NCBI GenBank assembly: GCA_021295155.1
Contig: JAJTJC010000036.1
Span: forward strand, 744,001-808,000
Direction of reading: 5' to 3'
Origin: Flavobacteriaceae bacterium D16
GTDB lineage: Bacteria; Bacteroidota; Bacteroidia; Flavobacteriales; Flavobacteriaceae
DNA: 64,000 nucleotides
Both the position numbers and the translations under genes were made by a program. Of the stretch, positions 1 to 9,477 are shown in pieces. Numbering within the stretch: the stretch's first letter is position 1; each line of letters begins with the position of its first letter. The notes below the pieces were generated by a model. The model ran no database searches, was not told the origin of the DNA, and saw nothing but the letters and a program-made list of their open reading frames with translations.

Positions 1-81
1 GTAGGAAGATCCGGGAGTTTTGATTTGAACGTTAACTTGGCCATAGGAGAAACGGAAGTTTGTATAAAAATAGGAAATTAA
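1..81 (+). CDS. 3' end of an unidentified gene (partial)
   Basis: Frame 1 is open from the first base of the window to a TAA at 79-81, giving 26 residues ending in ETEVCIKIGN. It converges on sdhB and would share the hairpin at 94-120. The fragment is too short to assign to a family, and it may be chance. I see no other candidate for the first 90 bases. Confidence 0.35.
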   Translation, partial: VGRSGSFDLNVNLAIGETEVCIKIGN

Positions 82-93
82 AAAGGCGAGAAT

Positions 94-120
94 AAAAAAA
101 CCCCGGGTTAAGGCCCGGGG
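94..120 (-). terminator. Rho-independent terminator of the sdhCAB operon
   Basis: On the minus strand a GC-only 7-bp stem (CCCCGGG / CCCGGGG) with a short CCTTAA-containing loop is followed directly by seven T residues. It lies 23 bases beyond the sdhB stop codon. On the plus strand only three T follow the stem, so it should work mainly for sdhB. Confidence 0.9.
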
Positions 121-142
121 TTTCAATATGATTAATGATGTA

Positions 143-889
143 TTATCCTTTTGCCGTTGCGCTCAGGTATTCCCTATTCATCCTGGCAATATTTTCCAGG
201 GAAATACCCTTAGGGCACTCTACTTCACATGCGCCAGTATTGGTGCAGTTTCCGAACCCTTCCAGATCCATTTGTCTTACCATACTACGCACTCGGTCTG
301 AAGCCTCCACTCTACCCTGGGGCAACAGTGCAAACTGAGATACTTTGGCTGAGGTAAACAGCATGGCGCTGGCGTTCTTACAGGCAGCCACGCAAGCACC
401 ACATCCGATGCAGGTAGCAGCATTAAAGGATTTATCGGCCATTTCTTTTTCGATTGGTATCGCATTGGCGTCCACGGTATTTCCTGAAGTATTTACAGAA
501 ACATATCCTCCGGCCTGCTGAATCCTTTCAAAAGCATTACGGTCAATGATAAGATCTTTAATTACAGGAAAGGCCCTGGCCCGGAATGGTTCAATAACAA
601 TGGTATCACCATCATTAAATCTTCTCATATGCAATTGGCAAACCGTTATTCGGGTATCAGGTCCATGGGGTCTGCCATTAATCTGAAGCGAGCAGGTCCC
701 GCAGATCCCTTCCCGACAATCGTGGTCAAATTCAATCGGTTCTTCACCTTTGGTGATAAGATCTTCATTAAGGACATCCAGCATTTCCAGGAAAGACATG
801 TCTCCTTCAATACCTTCCATGGTATAGTCAACCATTTTACCCTTGGAATTCGCATCCTTTTGTCGCCAAATCTTTAAATATAATTTCAT
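143..889 (-). CDS. sdhB: Succinate dehydrogenase/fumarate reductase iron-sulfur subunit
   Basis: 248 residues, full length for the family. This subunit passes electrons from the flavin of SdhA through three iron-sulfur clusters to the quinone site at the membrane. Cysteines for the plant-type [2Fe-2S] cluster are at 58, 63, 66 and 84 (CREGICGTC). The second set is [11 protein letters not shown] (160-170) and the third is C215, C221 and C225 in [14 protein letters not shown]. It is the last gene of sdhC-A-B, 6 bases after sdhA, and is followed by a strong terminator. The order C-A-B with one membrane subunit is typical of Bacteroidota, which use menaquinone. Nothing in the sequence looks damaged. 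Confidence 0.96.
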   Translation of the reverse strand: MKLYLKIWRQKDANSKGKMVDYTMEGIEGDMSFLEMLDVLNEDLITKGEEPIEFDHDCREGICGTCSLQINGRPHGPDTRITVCQLHMRRFNDGDTIVIEPFRARAFPVIKDLIIDRNAFERIQQAGGYVSVNTSGNTVDANAIPIEKEMADKSFNAATCIGCGACVAACKNASAMLFTSAKVSQFALLPQGRVEASDRVRSMVRQMDLEGFGNCTNTGACEVECPKGISLENIARMNREYLSATAKG

Positions 890-895
890 AGCAAT

Positions 896-2899
896 TTATT
901 TATAAGATCGAGTCTTAAGTTCAACGTTTTCAAATACAAGTTCTTCTTTGTGCAGCTTGGAGTTTTTAGGATCCCCTTTGTATTCCCAGGCAGATACATA
1001 ACGATAGTTTTCGTCATCCCTCAAAGCTTCTCCTTCAGGAGTCTGGTATTCTTCACGGAAATGTCCACCACAGGATTCATTCCTGTCCAAAGCGTCCATT
1101 GCAAAGAGTTCACCAATTTCAAGGAAGTCGGCTACTCTTCCGGCTTTTTCCAGTTCCTGGTTTTTGGTAGTTGCTTCTCCAGGTACTCGCACATTATTCC
1201 AGAAATCTTCGCGTAATTCTGAAATCTCCTTAATAGCTGCTTTTAGGTCTTTTTCATTTCGGGACATGCCACACTTGTTCCACATGATTTTGCCTAATTT
1301 CTTGTGGTAATAATCTACGGTATTCTCACCTTTTATGGCAATTAATCGATTGAGTTTATCTTTTACTGCTTTTTCAGCTTCATCAAATTCGGCTGAGTCT
1401 GTAGGAATAGCTCCTGTACGGATATCATCGGCAAGGTAGTCACCTATCGTATACGGCAGAACAAAATAACCATCGGCTAATCCCTGCATCAGCGCAGAAG
1501 CTCCAAGACGGTTTGCCCCGTGATCACTAAAATTGGCTTCCCCGGCAGAATAGCACCCGGGAATAGTGGTCATTAAATTATAATCTACCCATAACCCACC
1601 CATAGTGTAGTGGACGGCCGGATAAATCATCATTGGGGTTTTATAGGGATTTTCATCTACTATTTTTTCATACATCTGGAAGAGGTTACCGTATTTAGCT
1701 TCTACGATCTCTTCTCCCAGTTTTCGGATGGTGTCTTTATTGGCATCTTTGAGGCCCATAGTATAGGCCTTTTCCTTGCCGTATCGTTCAATAGCTGCAG
1801 CAAAATCAAGGTATACGGCTTCACCGGTTTTGTTTACTCCGTAACCGGCATCGCAACGTTCTTTTGCAGCTCTGGAAGCTACATCACGTGGCACCAGGTT
1901 TCCGAAGGCGGGATATCTCCGCTCCAGGTAATAATCGCGGTCTTCTTCAGCCAACTCGGTAGGTTTAAGTCGGCCTTCCCTGATAGCTTTCGCATCTTCC
2001 AGTTTTTTAGGCACCCAGATTCTACCATCGTTCCTGAGGGATTCTGACATCAAGGTCAATTTAGACTGGTGGTCTCCTGAGACTGGTATACAGGTTGGGT
2101 GTATCTGCGTAAAACAAGGATTGGCAAAAAAGGCCCCTTTCTTGTGTGTCCTCCATGCAGCCATAACATTAGCTCCCATGCAATAGGTAGAAAGAAAGAA
2201 CAGGTTTCCATATCCGCCGGAAGCAATTACTACCGCGTGGGCAGAATGTCTTTCTATTTCACCGCTGATCAGGTCGCGAGCGATAATTCCACGGGCTTTC
2301 CCATCAACCAAAACCAAATCAAGCATTTCATGGCGTGTATAGGACTTGATTTTCCCACGGTTTATCTGCCGGTTCATAGCGCCATAGGCTCCCAGGAGAA
2401 GTTGTTGTCCGGTCTGCCCCTTGGCATAAAAAGTTCGCGAAACAAGCACACCTCCAAAGGAACGGTTATCCAGAAGTCCACCGTATTCCCTGGCAAAAGG
2501 TACGCCCTGTGCCACACACTGGTCGATAATATTACTGGATACCTCCGCTAATCGGTATACATTCGCCTCACGTGACCGGTAGTCGCCCCCTTTTATGGTG
2601 TCATAAAAGAGACGGTAATCGCTGTCGCCATCACCCTGATAGTTCTTGGAAGCATTAACACCCCCCTGGGCAGCAATGGAATGCGCCCTTCTTGGAGAGT
2701 CCTGATAACAAAAGGTTTTTACATTATACCCAAGTTCAGCCAGAGAAGCTGCTGCAGAGCCTCCAGCCAGTCCTGTACCCACAACAATAATATCGATATT
2801 CCGCTTATTGGCTGGGTTTACCAGGTTAATCTCGTTTTTATGATTGGTCCACTTTTCAGCTAATGGACCTGATGGTATTTTTGAATCAAGTTTGCCCAT
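896..2899 (-). CDS. sdhA: Succinate dehydrogenase/fumarate reductase flavoprotein subunit
   Basis: 667 residues. Catalytic subunit that oxidises succinate to fumarate with covalently bound FAD. The N-terminal FAD-binding motif [19 protein letters not shown] is near residues 40-58. The segment [16 protein letters not shown], near 91-106, contains the histidine that binds FAD covalently in this family. The [15 protein letters not shown] segment fits the substrate region, and the C-terminal third has the usual helical domain with NESCGGHFR. It is the middle gene of sdhCAB, 2 bases after sdhC, so the three are almost certainly co-transcribed and co-translated. Confidence 0.96.
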   Translation of the reverse strand: MGKLDSKIPSGPLAEKWTNHKNEINLVNPANKRNIDIIVVGTGLAGGSAAASLAELGYNVKTFCYQDSPRRAHSIAAQGGVNASKNYQGDGDSDYRLFYDTIKGGDYRSREANVYRLAEVSSNIIDQCVAQGVPFAREYGGLLDNRSFGGVLVSRTFYAKGQTGQQLLLGAYGAMNRQINRGKIKSYTRHEMLDLVLVDGKARGIIARDLISGEIERHSAHAVVIASGGYGNLFFLSTYCMGANVMAAWRTHKKGAFFANPCFTQIHPTCIPVSGDHQSKLTLMSESLRNDGRIWVPKKLEDAKAIREGRLKPTELAEEDRDYYLERRYPAFGNLVPRDVASRAAKERCDAGYGVNKTGEAVYLDFAAAIERYGKEKAYTMGLKDANKDTIRKLGEEIVEAKYGNLFQMYEKIVDENPYKTPMMIYPAVHYTMGGLWVDYNLMTTIPGCYSAGEANFSDHGANRLGASALMQGLADGYFVLPYTIGDYLADDIRTGAIPTDSAEFDEAEKAVKDKLNRLIAIKGENTVDYYHKKLGKIMWNKCGMSRNEKDLKAAIKEISELREDFWNNVRVPGEATTKNQELEKAGRVADFLEIGELFAMDALDRNESCGGHFREEYQTPEGEALRDDENYRYVSAWEYKGDPKNSKLHKEELVFENVELKTRSYK

Positions 2900-2901
2900 G
2901 A

Positions 2902-3570
2902 TTAATGCATTACAGGATTAAGGTGGTGATAAAGTGCAATAAAGATGAATGCCAGAGGAATTACCACTGCGTAAATTTTGGTAAACTTCGTTATCCCCGG
3001 AGTGTATTTGTTATTGACACCCATGGATTGAAAAGAAGAAGCAAAGCCGTGCCAGAGGTGTAAAGAGAGCAATACAAAGGAGATTACGTAAAGAACAGTT
3101 CTCCACATGGGCTCAAATTTAGCTACAGTTTCCTCGTAATACCTGGTTGGGTCGGCGGGATTGGCTTCCACATACTTGTAGGTCATTTCATGGATCCAGA
3201 AATCATAGAAATGCAATCCAAGAAAGGCCAGGATAACAGCTCCGGATAAAATCATATTTCTCGATACCCAGGGAGCATTTTCACTTCCTTTGAATTTGAC
3301 GTAATTAACGCTTCGCGCACGCTTATTTTGAATCTCCAGCGCGAATCCCATTGCGAAATGTACAATCACCCCGGCTATTAAAATGGGTTGCATCAGGAAT
3401 TGAACTAGCACGTTGTATCCCATAAAATGAGACCAAACATTAAAGGTTTCAGGGTCAATTACCGAAGCAAGGTTAATAGTAACATGCAAAATCAGGAAAA
3501 TAACTAGAAACAGCCCTGAAAGTGCCATAACAACTTTACGGGCAATAGAGGATTTTAACAGAGCACTCAT
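2902..3570 (-). CDS. sdhC: Succinate dehydrogenase cytochrome b subunit
   Basis: 222 residues from the ATG at 3570. Membrane anchor of the complex, with about five transmembrane helices and several histidines placed in helices ([43 protein letters not shown]) as expected for a di-heme B-type subunit that holds the quinone site. The reading frame extends upstream to 3621, but a good promoter (3591-3622) lies inside that extension, and the protein family starts at [13 protein letters not shown], so the internal start is preferred. It is the first gene of the operon and is followed by sdhA after 2 bases. Confidence 0.92.
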   Translation of the reverse strand: MSALLKSSIARKVVMALSGLFLVIFLILHVTINLASVIDPETFNVWSHFMGYNVLVQFLMQPILIAGVIVHFAMGFALEIQNKRARSVNYVKFKGSENAPWVSRNMILSGAVILAFLGLHFYDFWIHEMTYKYVEANPADPTRYYEETVAKFEPMWRTVLYVISFVLLSLHLWHGFASSFQSMGVNNKYTPGITKFTKIYAVVIPLAFIFIALYHHLNPVMH

Positions 3571-3590
3571 TGGAGTTTGTTTTTGTAATC

Positions 3591-3622
3591 CAAAAATACG
3601 GCACGCCCCAGTTATTAACAAA
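3591..3622 (-). promoter_or_regulatory. Bacteroidota-type promoter of sdhCAB
   Basis: Read on the minus strand, TTTG (3622-3619) is followed after 20 bases by TATTTTTG (3598-3591), an exact match to the TTTG / TAnnTTTG pair used by the main sigma factor of Bacteroidota. The -7 element is 20 bases from the chosen sdhC start at 3570. It rules against the longer sdhC start at 3621. Confidence 0.65.
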
Positions 3623-3793
3623 CATCTGTGGGCAATGAATTTTATTTAGACTGATTATAAGCAAATGCGTTTTTACTTGACCGATGAAAAACTAATTTGC
3701 CTTTGATTTTGCATATAAACATGGGTTTTTCATGCCGGGTTAAAATTTTTGAACGATATTAAGGAACCAAAACACCAACCAACCTAGACTTAT

Positions 3794-4681
3794 ATGGATA
3801 TTGGGCTGCTATCGCAAAGTGCTGCTGTGTATTCTACTAAAAGAATTGCCGAAGAAGCGGAGCAAATGGGTCACTATATTGAGGTGGTAGACCATACTAA
3901 ATGTTCTGTAAAACTTGGATCGGGAAAACCGAAGATCTACCTGGTAGATGAGGATATAACAGATGAATTTCACGCCATTATTCCGAGAATTGGGGCAAAT
4001 GTCACTCGACATGGGGCTTCCATAGTAAAGCAGTTTGAGCTAAACGGGGTTTTTAGTACAGCACGGGCATTGGGGATCGTCCGTGCACGAAATAAAGTTC
4101 GCACCCTGCAAATAATGTCGCGCAGGCAAATCCCTATCCCGGAAACCCTGTTTTCCGTCAATCCTGATAATATCGAAGAACAAATCAAGATTCTTGGAGG
4201 CACACCGGTGGTCATAAAACTTCAGGAGGGGACACACGGACTAGGGGTTATTCTCGCCGAAACAAAGAAGTCTGCCAAGTCTATAATTGATACTTTTTAC
4301 AAGATGGATACCAGTATCCTGATTCAAAAATTTATTACTGAAGCCAATGGTGAGGATATCCGGATTTTTGTGGTTGGTGGCCAGGTGATAGCGAGTATGA
4401 AAAGGACCAGTCCTGTGGAAGATTTTCGTTCCAATGTGCATCGCGGTGCCGGGACCGCCAGCGTTAAGATTTCGGACAAGGAACAGCATATTGCTTTGGA
4501 AGCAGCTAAATACCTGGGTCTGGGAGTAGCAGGGATAGACCTTATCCGTTCCCGAAAAGGCCCTTTGTTATTGGAGGTGAACGCTTCCCCGGGATTGCAC
4601 GGGATAGAGACCACAACCGGCATTAATGTAGCCAGAGAAATAGTCCGATATGTAGAAAAACAATCGCGTAAAAAGCGCTAA
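3794..4681 (+). CDS. rimK: RimK-type ATP-grasp glutamate ligase
   Basis: 295 residues. RimK enzymes add glutamate residues to the C-terminus of ribosomal protein S6 or related substrates, using ATP. The start MDIGLLSQSAAVYSTKR matches the family N-terminus, which begins with a short beta strand then a YSxxR helix. ATP-grasp features are clear: GTPVVIKLQEGTHGLGV (about 136-152), ILIQKFI, DIRIFVVGG, and the metal-binding LLLEVNASPGLHGIE near 258-272. It lies divergent from sdhC and alone on its strand. The exact substrate in Bacteroidota is not known from sequence. Confidence 0.88.
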   Translation: MDIGLLSQSAAVYSTKRIAEEAEQMGHYIEVVDHTKCSVKLGSGKPKIYLVDEDITDEFHAIIPRIGANVTRHGASIVKQFELNGVFSTARALGIVRARNKVRTLQIMSRRQIPIPETLFSVNPDNIEEQIKILGGTPVVIKLQEGTHGLGVILAETKKSAKSIIDTFYKMDTSILIQKFITEANGEDIRIFVVGGQVIASMKRTSPVEDFRSNVHRGAGTASVKISDKEQHIALEAAKYLGLGVAGIDLIRSRKGPLLLEVNASPGLHGIETTTGINVAREIVRYVEKQSRKKR

Positions 4682-4713
4682 TATCCAAACATTTAAATAG
4701 GGATCAATAGCGG

Positions 4714-5103
4714 TTATCCCTCCATATCCGTTAGCTGTGTACTTAACGACTGGGTGGAAAGCTGTACTTCAATTAGGCTTAGGATCAAAGAAACCATCAG
4801 AGCCAGCAGACTGCCGCCAAAGATAATATTGGCCCAGAAGGTAAACTCCACATAGATCAGGAACATGGTAATAGCACTGAGTAAAAAACTTATAATGGCC
4901 ACTGCCTGCATATTCTTAATAATGTGGAGGCGGCGCTGCAACTGTTCTACCTGAATACCAATACGCCTGGATCCCGTTTCTTTAAATTCCCCGTGAAGCT
5001 GCCTTATCAATGCGGCAATTGCCAGATAACGGGCATTGTAAGCAAGCATGCTCAGTGAAATAGCGGGAAATAAGAGTGCAGGGATGCTAAGGGTTAACTC
5101 CAT
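4714..5103 (-). CDS. DUF2721 family membrane protein
   Basis: 129 residues. The N-terminus (LSIPALLFPAISLSMLAYNARYLAIAALIR) is a hydrophobic segment followed by basic residues. Two further membrane helices (about 66-84 and 90-112) follow a basic amphipathic stretch with LQRRLHIIKNMQ. This layout and the sequence match the DUF2721 family, small inner-membrane proteins of unknown function. It stands 32 bases beyond the end of rimK in convergent orientation and 46 bases from the sortilin-like gene. No catalytic motif is visible. Confidence 0.75.
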   Translation of the reverse strand: MELTLSIPALLFPAISLSMLAYNARYLAIAALIRQLHGEFKETGSRRIGIQVEQLQRRLHIIKNMQAVAIISFLLSAITMFLIYVEFTFWANIIFGGSLLALMVSLILSLIEVQLSTQSLSTQLTDMEG

Positions 5104-5149
5104 AATTGTATTGGTTTTAGAATTTGATACTAACGTTCAATGGTACAAT

Positions 5150-7999
5150 CTATTCAATGGCAAAGGATGCTTTTTCTGAGTTCCGCCCCCCGCTTATGAC
5201 CACGGTATATTTTCCTTTAGGCAAGTATGTTTTTCCATCAGCGGCAGTTTTGAGTTCCCTTTTATTCTTTTTCAGGAATTCTGATTTGCCTTCTTTCGAG
5301 AATGCCAGATCATAAGACAGCATGTTCATCCCTTGATCTGCTACCACGGCTACTTCGCTTACCACTATATCATCCTGATATTTAATATACGCCTTATAAG
5401 AATTGGCTTCGGCCGAATAGAAAACGATATCTAATCCAGGTGTTTGGGGTTTACCCCATGTTCTGTTATTATTCCCCCAGCGTTCCGAATAACGGAGATT
5501 ATCTAACTCAAATACCTTTAATGGCAATTCCATTACTTCTGGTTTCAGTTTTTGAAGGTGTGAAATGTCGGCCCGGTAAATACTACGTCCGTGGGTACCG
5601 GCCACAAGGTGCTTTGCTTCAGCTTGTACCACCAGGTCATGAACAGCTACATAGGGGATGCCTTGCTGAAACCAATTCCAGGAAGATCCCTGATCCAGGG
5701 AAGCATAGAGTCCGTCATCCGTACCCACATAAAGTAAATGCTCGTTTTCCGGATCTTCGGCAATAACATTGACGGGAGAAAGCGGAAGCCCCTCGGAAAT
5801 GGATTCCCAGGTATTACCAAAGTCTTCGCTTTTGTATACATAGGGATTAAAATCATCCCAGCGATACCCATTTAAACTTGCATAAACACGTCCAATTTTG
5901 TGCTTCGAAGCTACAACCCGACTTACCCACAGCTCTTTGGGGAGCGAGGCAGAGACATTAGTCCAGTTACCACCGCCATCTTTGCTCATGTGAATCAGGC
6001 CATCATCGCTGCCCACATACAAAAGCCCGAATTTGAATGGGGATTCAGAAATAGTAGTCAGTGTGCCAAAGGCTACATTTCCTTTTCTTCCTCCCTGGGT
6101 AAGGTCAGGGGAAATAGTTTCCCAAAGGTCACCCTGATTGAGCGATCGATGCAATTTATTCCCGCCCAGATAGAGGATATCCTGATTGTGTGAGGACAGA
6201 AGAATAGGCGTTTGCCAGTTAAAACGATAAGGATTTTCCCCCAACTCGTGCTTGGGCTGTATGCCTTTTCGCTTTCCTTTCCCCAAGTGCAGCCGGTAAT
6301 AATTTCCAAATTGGAAACCGGTGTATACGATGTCAGTGTCCCTGCTGTCGATCTGTACCTGCATACCATCTCCTCCCATAATGGATTTCCAGGGGTTATG
6401 CCCTGTTTGCAGCCATCGGTTGTTCATTCTAGCCGTATGTGGCCCCATCCAAACACCATTGTCCTGCAGACCTCCATATATGTTGTAGGGTTTTTGGTTG
6501 TCTACATTAATAGCATAGAATTGCCCTACAGAAGTAGAGTTATTCTTAGTCCAGGAAGCCCCATCATCATATGAAATATTAAGCCCACCGTCATTTCCAT
6601 TTATTAGGTGGCCAGGTTTTGCCGGGTTGATCCATAGCGCATGGTGATCGGCATGTACATTTTCCTTACCTATGGATACAAAACTAGCCCCACCGTCTTC
6701 GGATTTAAGCAAGGGTACCCCCGCGATATAGATTTTATTGGGATCGTTACGATCTACCCGAATCTGAGCAAAATAATATCCGTAACTGTAGAATAAGTCG
6801 TTCAGATAACCCTTGTGTTGTTTAGTCCAGGTCTGTCCGCCGTCATTACTGCGGTAAACCTCAGCCCCGATAACCGGCGTGTCAAAAAGCATAGAATTGG
6901 CGTCCTTCAGGTATTTCGCCAGGTCTTCAGGTTTAACAACACCACTCCTGATCATCTGCTTCACGTTTTCGGCCCTGTATTTCTCCTGGAATCCGTTGCT
7001 TTTTAGAAAAGTGTTCAGTTTGTCATTCTCCAGTTTCAGGAATTCCTTTTGGGACATGGACTTGAAATCTTCTTTCTGGAGTTCTTTTTGGCCCTTATCT
7101 TTTTTCGAATCCTTATCTCTGCGATATTGGTTGTCCAATACGGCGTAAACAATATTGTCATTAAAAAAATCAAGTCCAATTCTTCCCACTCCACTACCCG
7201 TTGGGAAACCACTCCGGGCAGTAGTAATTTTAGTCCAGCTATCTCCTCCATCTATACTTTTATAGAGTCCTGAGCCTTCTCCGTTACCGCTAAAATTCCA
7301 GGCTTTGCGGTCTTTTTCCCAGGCCGAGGCAATAAGTATGTTGAAGTTATTAGGGGCATGGGCCACATCAATAATTCCGGTTTGCTCATTAATAAATAGT
7401 GTCTTGCGCCATTTTTTACCGCCGTCTACCGTTTTATATACCCCCCTCTCACTGTTCGAAGAATACAAATGACCAGTTACCCCTACTACAACCTCATCCG
7501 GATTATCGGGATTGATAAGGATACGGCCAATGTGATGCGAATCATGCAGCCCCATATGCTGCCAGTTTTTACCTTTATCCACAGACTTGAGCAGCCCGAT
7601 TCCCGCGTAGGAAGATCGCGATGCGTTATTCTCGCCAGTTCCTACCCAAACCGTACCCGACTTCCAGTGTACCGCAATGTCCCCAACATTTTGTGTCTGG
7701 GTATTATCCAAAACAGGCGAAAAGGATACCCCATTGTTTTGGGTATACCACAACCCTCCGGAAGCATAGGCAACATAAAATTCAACCGGGTTATTTGGAT
7801 TGACGTCAACATCAACCACACGACCGCTCATTACCGTTGGCCCAATATTGGTAAAACGTACATTTTTAAGTAAGGAGGCTTCCCTCATTTGCCTTTTAAA
7901 GACCAATCCTTCTTCTAAACTTCCTCCTGTTGTTGGAACTATTTGAGCAGAAATCTGCAGCCCGAGAAATAAGGATACTGCAAGCACTATTTTTTTCAT
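5150..7999 (-). CDS. Secreted sortilin/VPS10-like beta-propeller protein
   Basis: 949 residues from ATG 7999. That start gives a proper signal peptide (MKKIVLAVSLFLGLQISAQ); the longer frame to 8053 would bury it. The mature protein is built of many BNR/Asp-box-like repeats (for example SVDKGKNWQHMG, TVDGGKKWRKT, SIDGGDSWTKI, SNDGGQTWTKQ, SEDFGNTWESI, SLDQGSSWNWF), consistent with one or two large beta-propellers of the VPS10/sortilin group. A lysine/aspartate-rich insert lies around residues 300-380. The C-terminal ~130 residues form a separate beta-rich domain without a recognisable type IX sorting signal. Function unknown; in Bacteroidota these are often labelled glycosyl hydrolase, but no sialidase active site is seen. 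Confidence 0.82.
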   Translation of the reverse strand: MKKIVLAVSLFLGLQISAQIVPTTGGSLEEGLVFKRQMREASLLKNVRFTNIGPTVMSGRVVDVDVNPNNPVEFYVAYASGGLWYTQNNGVSFSPVLDNTQTQNVGDIAVHWKSGTVWVGTGENNASRSSYAGIGLLKSVDKGKNWQHMGLHDSHHIGRILINPDNPDEVVVGVTGHLYSSNSERGVYKTVDGGKKWRKTLFINEQTGIIDVAHAPNNFNILIASAWEKDRKAWNFSGNGEGSGLYKSIDGGDSWTKITTARSGFPTGSGVGRIGLDFFNDNIVYAVLDNQYRRDKDSKKDKGQKELQKEDFKSMSQKEFLKLENDKLNTFLKSNGFQEKYRAENVKQMIRSGVVKPEDLAKYLKDANSMLFDTPVIGAEVYRSNDGGQTWTKQHKGYLNDLFYSYGYYFAQIRVDRNDPNKIYIAGVPLLKSEDGGASFVSIGKENVHADHHALWINPAKPGHLINGNDGGLNISYDDGASWTKNNSTSVGQFYAINVDNQKPYNIYGGLQDNGVWMGPHTARMNNRWLQTGHNPWKSIMGGDGMQVQIDSRDTDIVYTGFQFGNYYRLHLGKGKRKGIQPKHELGENPYRFNWQTPILLSSHNQDILYLGGNKLHRSLNQGDLWETISPDLTQGGRKGNVAFGTLTTISESPFKFGLLYVGSDDGLIHMSKDGGGNWTNVSASLPKELWVSRVVASKHKIGRVYASLNGYRWDDFNPYVYKSEDFGNTWESISEGLPLSPVNVIAEDPENEHLLYVGTDDGLYASLDQGSSWNWFQQGIPYVAVHDLVVQAEAKHLVAGTHGRSIYRADISHLQKLKPEVMELPLKVFELDNLRYSERWGNNNRTWGKPQTPGLDIVFYSAEANSYKAYIKYQDDIVVSEVAVVADQGMNMLSYDLAFSKEGKSEFLKKNKRELKTAADGKTYLPKGKYTVVISGGRNSEKASFAIE

Positions 8000-8134
8000 G
8001 AAAACTGGATATTGTTGAGGTGTGAAAGTATGAATTTGTAATGCCTCTGACAACTTTTTGAATTGGATTCATCTCCTCCTGAAAGCAAATTACTATATGA
8101 TATACCACCATCCTGTCTCGACGATTAAGACTTG

Positions 8135-8162
8135 TTGAGGACGCCTTTATTGGCTACATTTG
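8135..8162 (+). promoter_or_regulatory. Promoter of the Xaa-Pro aminopeptidase gene
   Basis: TTG (8135-8137), 17 bases, then TACATTTG (8155-8162), an exact match to TAnnTTTG. The start codon at 8179 is only 16 bases further, giving a very short leader, which is common in Bacteroidota. Confidence 0.6.
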
Positions 8163-8178
8163 GGTAAAACAAATTCCA

Positions 8179-9477
8179 ATGAAGTACGACCTAATTCCCA
8201 GCAGCCTTTTTATAAAGAATCGCAAAAAATTCATGGCCGATATGAAGCCCAAAAGCCTGGCTGTTTTTAATTCAAACGACATTTATCCAGTCAGTGCAGA
8301 CAGCACTATGCCTTTTGAGCAGCACCGAGATATATTTTATTTGAGCGGTGTAGATCAGGAAGAATCCATACTCCTTTTGTTTCCCGATGCCATGGAAGAA
8401 AAACACCGGGAGGTTCTATTTGTTCGTGAAACAAATGCACACATAGCAGTTTGGGAAGGGGAAAAGCTCAGTAAGGAAAAAGCCACCAAGGTTTCGGGAA
8501 TTAAAAGTATTTACTGGCTCTCTGACTTTGATAAGGTCTTTTTCGATCTTATGACAGAAGCCGATCTTGTTTATTTCAACACCAATGAACACTACAGACA
8601 GGCTGTAGTCACGGAAACCCGCGAGGATCGTTTTATCAAAAAATGCAAGTCGGATTTTCCAGCACATCAATGGGCCAAAAGCAATCCCATTCTCCAAAAA
8701 CTAAGAGGGGTAAAGGAACCTGAGGAGTTGCAGCTGATGCAAAAGGCATGCGACATTACCAACAAGGGGTTTCGGCGTGTACTTAGCTTTGTAAAACCTG
8801 GTGTTTGGGAATATGAGATCGAGGCAGAATTCCTGCATGAATTCATTAGGAATCGGTCCAAGGGCTTTGCCTATACGCCTATAATTGCCTCTGGAAATAA
8901 TGCCAACGTACTGCATTATATTGAGAATAACCAACAGTGCAAAGCGGGCGACCTTATCTTAATGGATGTGGGAGCTGAGTATGCGAATTACTCCAGTGAT
9001 ATGACCCGGACGATTCCTGTCAGCGGGCGCTTTACAGACCGGCAAAAGGAAGTGTATAATGCTGTTTTACGTGTAAAAGATGAGGCAACAAAAATGCTTG
9101 TTCCCGGTGCTTTTTGGGCGGAATACCATAAAGAAGTAGGTAAGCTTATGACTTCGGAATTACTCAGCCTTGGTTTGCTCGATAAAGCGGACGTCCAGAA
9201 TGAAAACCCAGACTGGCCAGCTTACAAAAAGTATTTTATGCATGGCACCAGTCACCACATAGGATTAGACACCCATGACTATGGTGAACTTAAGGCACCT
9301 ATGAAAGCCAATATGGTCTTTACCGTAGAACCGGGTATTTATCTTCCGGATGAAGGTTTTGGAATCAGACTTGAGGATGATGTAGTTATTCAGGAAAAAG
9401 GAGCGCCTTCAAATCTTATGGGCCACATCCCAATTGAGGCCGAGGAGATCGAAACGATTATGAATGCCGCAAATTAA
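8179..9477 (+). CDS. pepP: Aminopeptidase P family (Xaa-Pro aminopeptidase)
   Basis: 432 residues. Cytoplasmic metallopeptidase that removes an N-terminal residue before proline. It has the N-terminal creatinase-like domain (1-170) and the C-terminal pita-bread M24 domain. The dinuclear metal ligands are visible: LMDVGAEYANYSSDMTRT (two Asp), GTSHHIGLDTHD (His), VEPGIYLPD (Glu) and IRLEDDVV (Glu). Length is normal. The last 4 bases overlap the end of brnQ on the other strand. A promoter is seen just upstream. Confidence 0.92.
   Translation: MKYDLIPSSLFIKNRKKFMADMKPKSLAVFNSNDIYPVSADSTMPFEQHRDIFYLSGVDQEESILLLFPDAMEEKHREVLFVRETNAHIAVWEGEKLSKEKATKVSGIKSIYWLSDFDKVFFDLMTEADLVYFNTNEHYRQAVVTETREDRFIKKCKSDFPAHQWAKSNPILQKLRGVKEPEELQLMQKACDITNKGFRRVLSFVKPGVWEYEIEAEFLHEFIRNRSKGFAYTPIIASGNNANVLHYIENNQQCKAGDLILMDVGAEYANYSSDMTRTIPVSGRFTDRQKEVYNAVLRVKDEATKMLVPGAFWAEYHKEVGKLMTSELLSLGLLDKADVQNENPDWPAYKKYFMHGTSHHIGLDTHDYGELKAPMKANMVFTVEPGIYLPDEGFGIRLEDDVVIQEKGAPSNLMGHIPIEAEEIETIMNAAN

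Noticed and set aside
1610-2047. Long open frames on the plus strand across sdhA (also 2099-2551)
   Set aside because: They lie fully inside the well-conserved sdhA gene on the other strand and show no family signs.
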